From assembly GCA_012719255.1 (NCBI GenBank), contig JAAYAS010000248.1, positions 1 through 15,719 of the forward strand: 15,719 bases of DNA, given 5' to 3'. This document shows, one piece after another, positions 14,401 to 15,719 of this stretch; the first letter of the stretch is position 1; each line of letters opens with the position of its first letter. Position numbers and translations under genes: made by a program. This stretch comes from Microbacteriaceae bacterium (GTDB taxonomy: Bacteria; Actinomycetota; Actinomycetes; Actinomycetales; Microbacteriaceae). The notes under the pieces were generated by a model that was not told the DNA's origin, made no database searches, and saw only the letters and a program-made list of their open reading frames with translations.

Positions 14401-14926
14401 CGCTCGACTCGGCCTCGTTGATGACGAGGTTGCCCGACACCCACACCGGGTCGCCCTCGAAGCGGTTCTTGCCGCCCTTGGTGGCGTTCAGCGGCTGCTG
14501 CCACTCGCCGGCCTCGGTGCGGGCCCAGGCGGGGGCGCCGTGCGCGGTCCAGCTGAACTCGTCGATGAGCGTGGTGCCGTCGGCCGCGAAGATGCGCGCC
14601 GAGTCGGCCTTTCCGAGTCCGAAGCCGAAGTCGGCCTCGTCGAGCACGTGGTAGCCGTGGGGCGGGATGATCGTGCCCGTGGCGATCGCGAAGTCGCGCG
14701 AGTCGTTGTCGTCCTTGACGACGATGCCGCCGAGGTCGATCGGCTCGGCCGAGAGGTTGCGCAACTCGATCCAGTCGCCGGGCACTCCCCCGCTCGACAC
14801 GACCTCGTTGATGACGACATTGCCCTCGACGGTCGCGGCCGTCGCGACGGCGGGCGCCGCGACGAGCGCGGAGCCTCCGATCGCGGCGGCGGCGACGACC
14901 GAGAGCATCCGGCGGAACGCGCGCAT
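11435..14926 (-). CDS. Secreted, LAXTG-anchored protein with five lamin-tail domains and a phytase-like beta-propeller
   Basis: A 1163-residue exported protein. Signal peptide: MRAFRRM, hydrophobic core 8-25, likely cleavage near 31. Five lamin-tail (LTD) repeats follow at about 33-158, 162-293, 299-446, 448-576 and 577-700. Most repeats have (V/L)(I/L)NE..S, GDW.E, a KDD or related turn, and FGLG..D..R; the third is divergent in the last block (IGSNDSIRVY). Residues about 701-1011 resemble the esterase-like/phytase-like propeller: SSGLEFV (727-733), LYAVDNG (740-746), DAEGITVDGTGMLFIASERD (788-807). A Pro/Gly/Asp/Glu stalk (1012-1085) leads to LAQTG (1086-1090), a membrane helix (about 1094-1114) and RRR (1115-1117), a class E sortase-type sorting signal. 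A 46-residue acidic tail follows, which is unusual. The ATG at 14926 has AGGAGA six bases upstream. The ligand or reaction is unproven; LTDs often accompany secreted nucleases or phosphatases. Confidence 0.88.
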   Translation of the reverse strand: MRAFRRMLSVVAAAAIGGSALVAAPAVATAATVEGNVVINEVVSSGGVPGDWIELRNLSAEPIDLGGIVVKDDNDSRDFAIATGTIIPPHGYHVLDEADFGFGLGKADSARIFAADGTTLIDEFSWTAHGAPAWARTEAGEWQQPLNATKGGKNRFEGDPVWVSGNLVINEAESSGGTPGDWIEFLNIGDEPVDVGGHVVKDDKDDNTYTFPQGTIVAPGEFLVIDELQKNGAGDFDFGLGKADAVRLFERDGTTLIEQRTWEAHAAHTYGRDADGEWRETAESTKGAANVFPEDVHVPQPGALVLNEIDSAPADWLEFVNPGDEPLDVSGYEIRDNSDDHRWRFPAGTSILPGEFLVVDAKQPGLIWDQATDTWVESTFEAAIGIGSNDSIRVYDADGALIDEHSWQGHAAIDGDELAATLARCPDGIGAFALAHATKGAANECVPPTIVINEVESNGGVPGDWAEIKNIGDAPVDISGWTLMDNDPVGHADGVVPLPAGTVLQPGEYFVFDENVHFTFGLGANDQVTIRDAQGLTVAEYAWTVHANGTYGRCPDGTGEFREIETPTRGELNSCGNRVVLNEVESKDGEPGDWIELHNPTADELDIAGLVVKDDRDDHAYEIPAGTVIAPGGYLVLEEADFGFGLGGADSVRIFDGEHLIQATSWTEQADTTWGRCPNATGEFAVTAVPTKGERNECVGDVDTIAWPGADDVRVVDDVPIFLQDSSGLEFVEVGDGGHLYAVDNGTGIFWRLDVAADGTLTLSDEWAPGKRVRFQADADDPAAAGPDAEGITVDGTGMLFIASERDNSDKGVNKNTVLMVDPEAPGPDLVALIEWEITDVLPAVGPNLGVEAIEWVPDEALAGAIWDDALNKPYDPADYPDRRAGLYLAGVEANGLVYALALAGDGSAVIVSTIDPKLGSVMALDHDPVLGVLWAMCDDGCDGLGAQIPLQSGLTSPELDVLHVERPTTMPNINNEGFATGTICVDGQRSAWWFVDGVDVGSLRTDLLPCEDAAGPGPEEPGDDEPGSGEPGDDQPGAGEPGDDQPGAGEPGAGEPGADAPGADDADDAGASPLAPVDPVKNGGLAQTGAADFTWILIVGGALIVAGAALWLLRRRAAADAPADAAAEPVDPAGTAATDAADGTTGTTGTDAVDGPDADPTR
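11747..11866 (-). repeat. Four 30-bp tandem repeats encoding the wall-spanning stalk
   Basis: Residues 1021-1060 of the lamin-tail protein are four ten-residue units: EPGDDEPGSG, EPGDDQPGAG twice, and EPGAGEPGAD. The corresponding 30-bp DNA units are nearly identical. Such stalks usually span the peptidoglycan and often vary in copy number between strains. Confidence 0.75.
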
Positions 14927-14995
14927 GGCTTCTCCTGGGTGGGGGCGGAGGACGACCCGTGCATCCTTGGCGAGCCGCGTGCCCCCGAGACGACC

Positions 14996-15039
14996 CCGAG
15001 GTGAACGGGGATGCGCGCCCGGGTGAACGGGAGGTGGCG
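14996..15039 (-). promoter_or_regulatory. PHO-box-like direct repeat array upstream of the lamin-tail/phytase-like gene
   Basis: Read on the minus strand, GTTCACC occurs exactly at 15028-15022 and 15006-15000, 22 bp (two 11-bp units) apart. The 11-bp unit before the first copy, CGCCACCTCCC (15039-15029), keeps CACC in register. The unit between the copies is degenerate (GCGCATC when shifted by one base). GTTCACC in 11-bp direct repeats is the known PhoP binding pattern of Streptomyces. The array ends about 70 bases before the ATG at 14926. No good -10 is visible downstream, and binding by PhoP is inference. Confidence 0.4.
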
Positions 15040-15060
15040 CGTGCGGGGCGGTGCGGGGTC

Positions 15061-15112
15061 GTGCCGCGGCGCCTCGACACGTCGCTGCGCTCCTGCTCGG
15101 CCCGCGGGGCAC
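15061..15112. repeat. Inverted repeat after the UvrA-like gene, possible terminator
   Basis: GTGCCGCGG (15061-15069) pairs with CCGCGGGGCAC (15102-15112) with a two-base bulge and a 32-base loop. It begins 32 bases beyond the stop of the UvrA-like gene. The loop contains CCTCGACACGTCGCTGCGCT, which resembles, from memory, dispersed intergenic repeats of Microbacteriaceae. CTGCTCAGCCG also occurs twice nearby (15117-15127 and 15141-15150 in part). The evidence is modest. Confidence 0.3.
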
Positions 15113-15143
15113 CGCACTGCTCAGCCGTTCGGGTCGCTCCTGC

Positions 15144-15719
<576 letters not shown>

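Noticed and set aside
11420..15004. Plus-strand open frame of 1194 codons covering the whole lamin-tail gene
   Set aside because: It is antisense to a gene with a clear signal peptide, repeated domains and sorting signal. Its translation is Val/Ala/Asp/Arg-rich and without domain character, the result of extreme GC bias at third positions.

Overview
The window is very GC-rich chromosomal DNA. Codon third positions are almost always G or C, GTG and TTG starts occur beside strong Shine-Dalgarno sites, -10 boxes are of the TANNNT type, and one promoter looks leaderless. A cell-wall anchored protein carries an LAXTG-type sorting signal. Together this points to a high-GC Gram-positive actinobacterium, most likely of the order Micrococcales (Microbacteriaceae-like). 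That placement is inference; no rRNA or other marker gene is present. No tRNA, rRNA, CRISPR array, transposase or phage gene was seen.

Left part, all on the minus strand (read from right to left): a 126-residue receiver-like protein that has lost its phosphoacceptor aspartate (5979-6359); a two-gene ABC exporter of the NatA/NatB type (4924-5820 and 3710-4924, stop and start sharing one base); an acyl-CoA oxidase/dehydrogenase (1296-3506) with its own promoter and a strong hairpin terminator; a YpfJ-type membrane-anchored zinc metallopeptidase (289-1170) with a leaderless-looking promoter; and, three bases after it, a small single-pass membrane protein that runs off the left edge.

Middle part, plus strand: a three-gene operon with 4-base stop/start overlaps encoding a complete ECF vitamin importer of the YkoE-YkoD-YkoC type (S component 6603-7214, double ATPase 7211-9448, T component 9445-10359). 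Its predicted substrate is hydroxymethylpyrimidine or thiamine, but no TPP riboswitch is visible upstream. It ends at a large inverted repeat and faces a GNAT acetyltransferase on the minus strand (10511-11101).

Right part, minus strand: a partial UvrA-like ABC ATPase enters from the right edge (15144-15719). It is followed by a 1163-residue secreted protein (11435-14926) with a signal peptide, five lamin-tail domains, a phytase-like beta-propeller, a proline/acid-rich tandem-repeat stalk and an LAQTG anchor. Upstream of that gene lie two exact GTTCACC elements 22 bp apart, the heptamer and 11-bp periodicity of PhoP (PHO) boxes. This suggests phosphate-starvation control of a wall-anchored phytase-like protein and is the most interesting hypothesis in the window.

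The 333-bp gap between this gene and the acetyltransferase holds no gene but is dense in structure: a 17-bp terminator stem, three ~26-bp tandem repeats, a G-quadruplex-type 15-bp tandem array and a long palindrome of about 76 bp.
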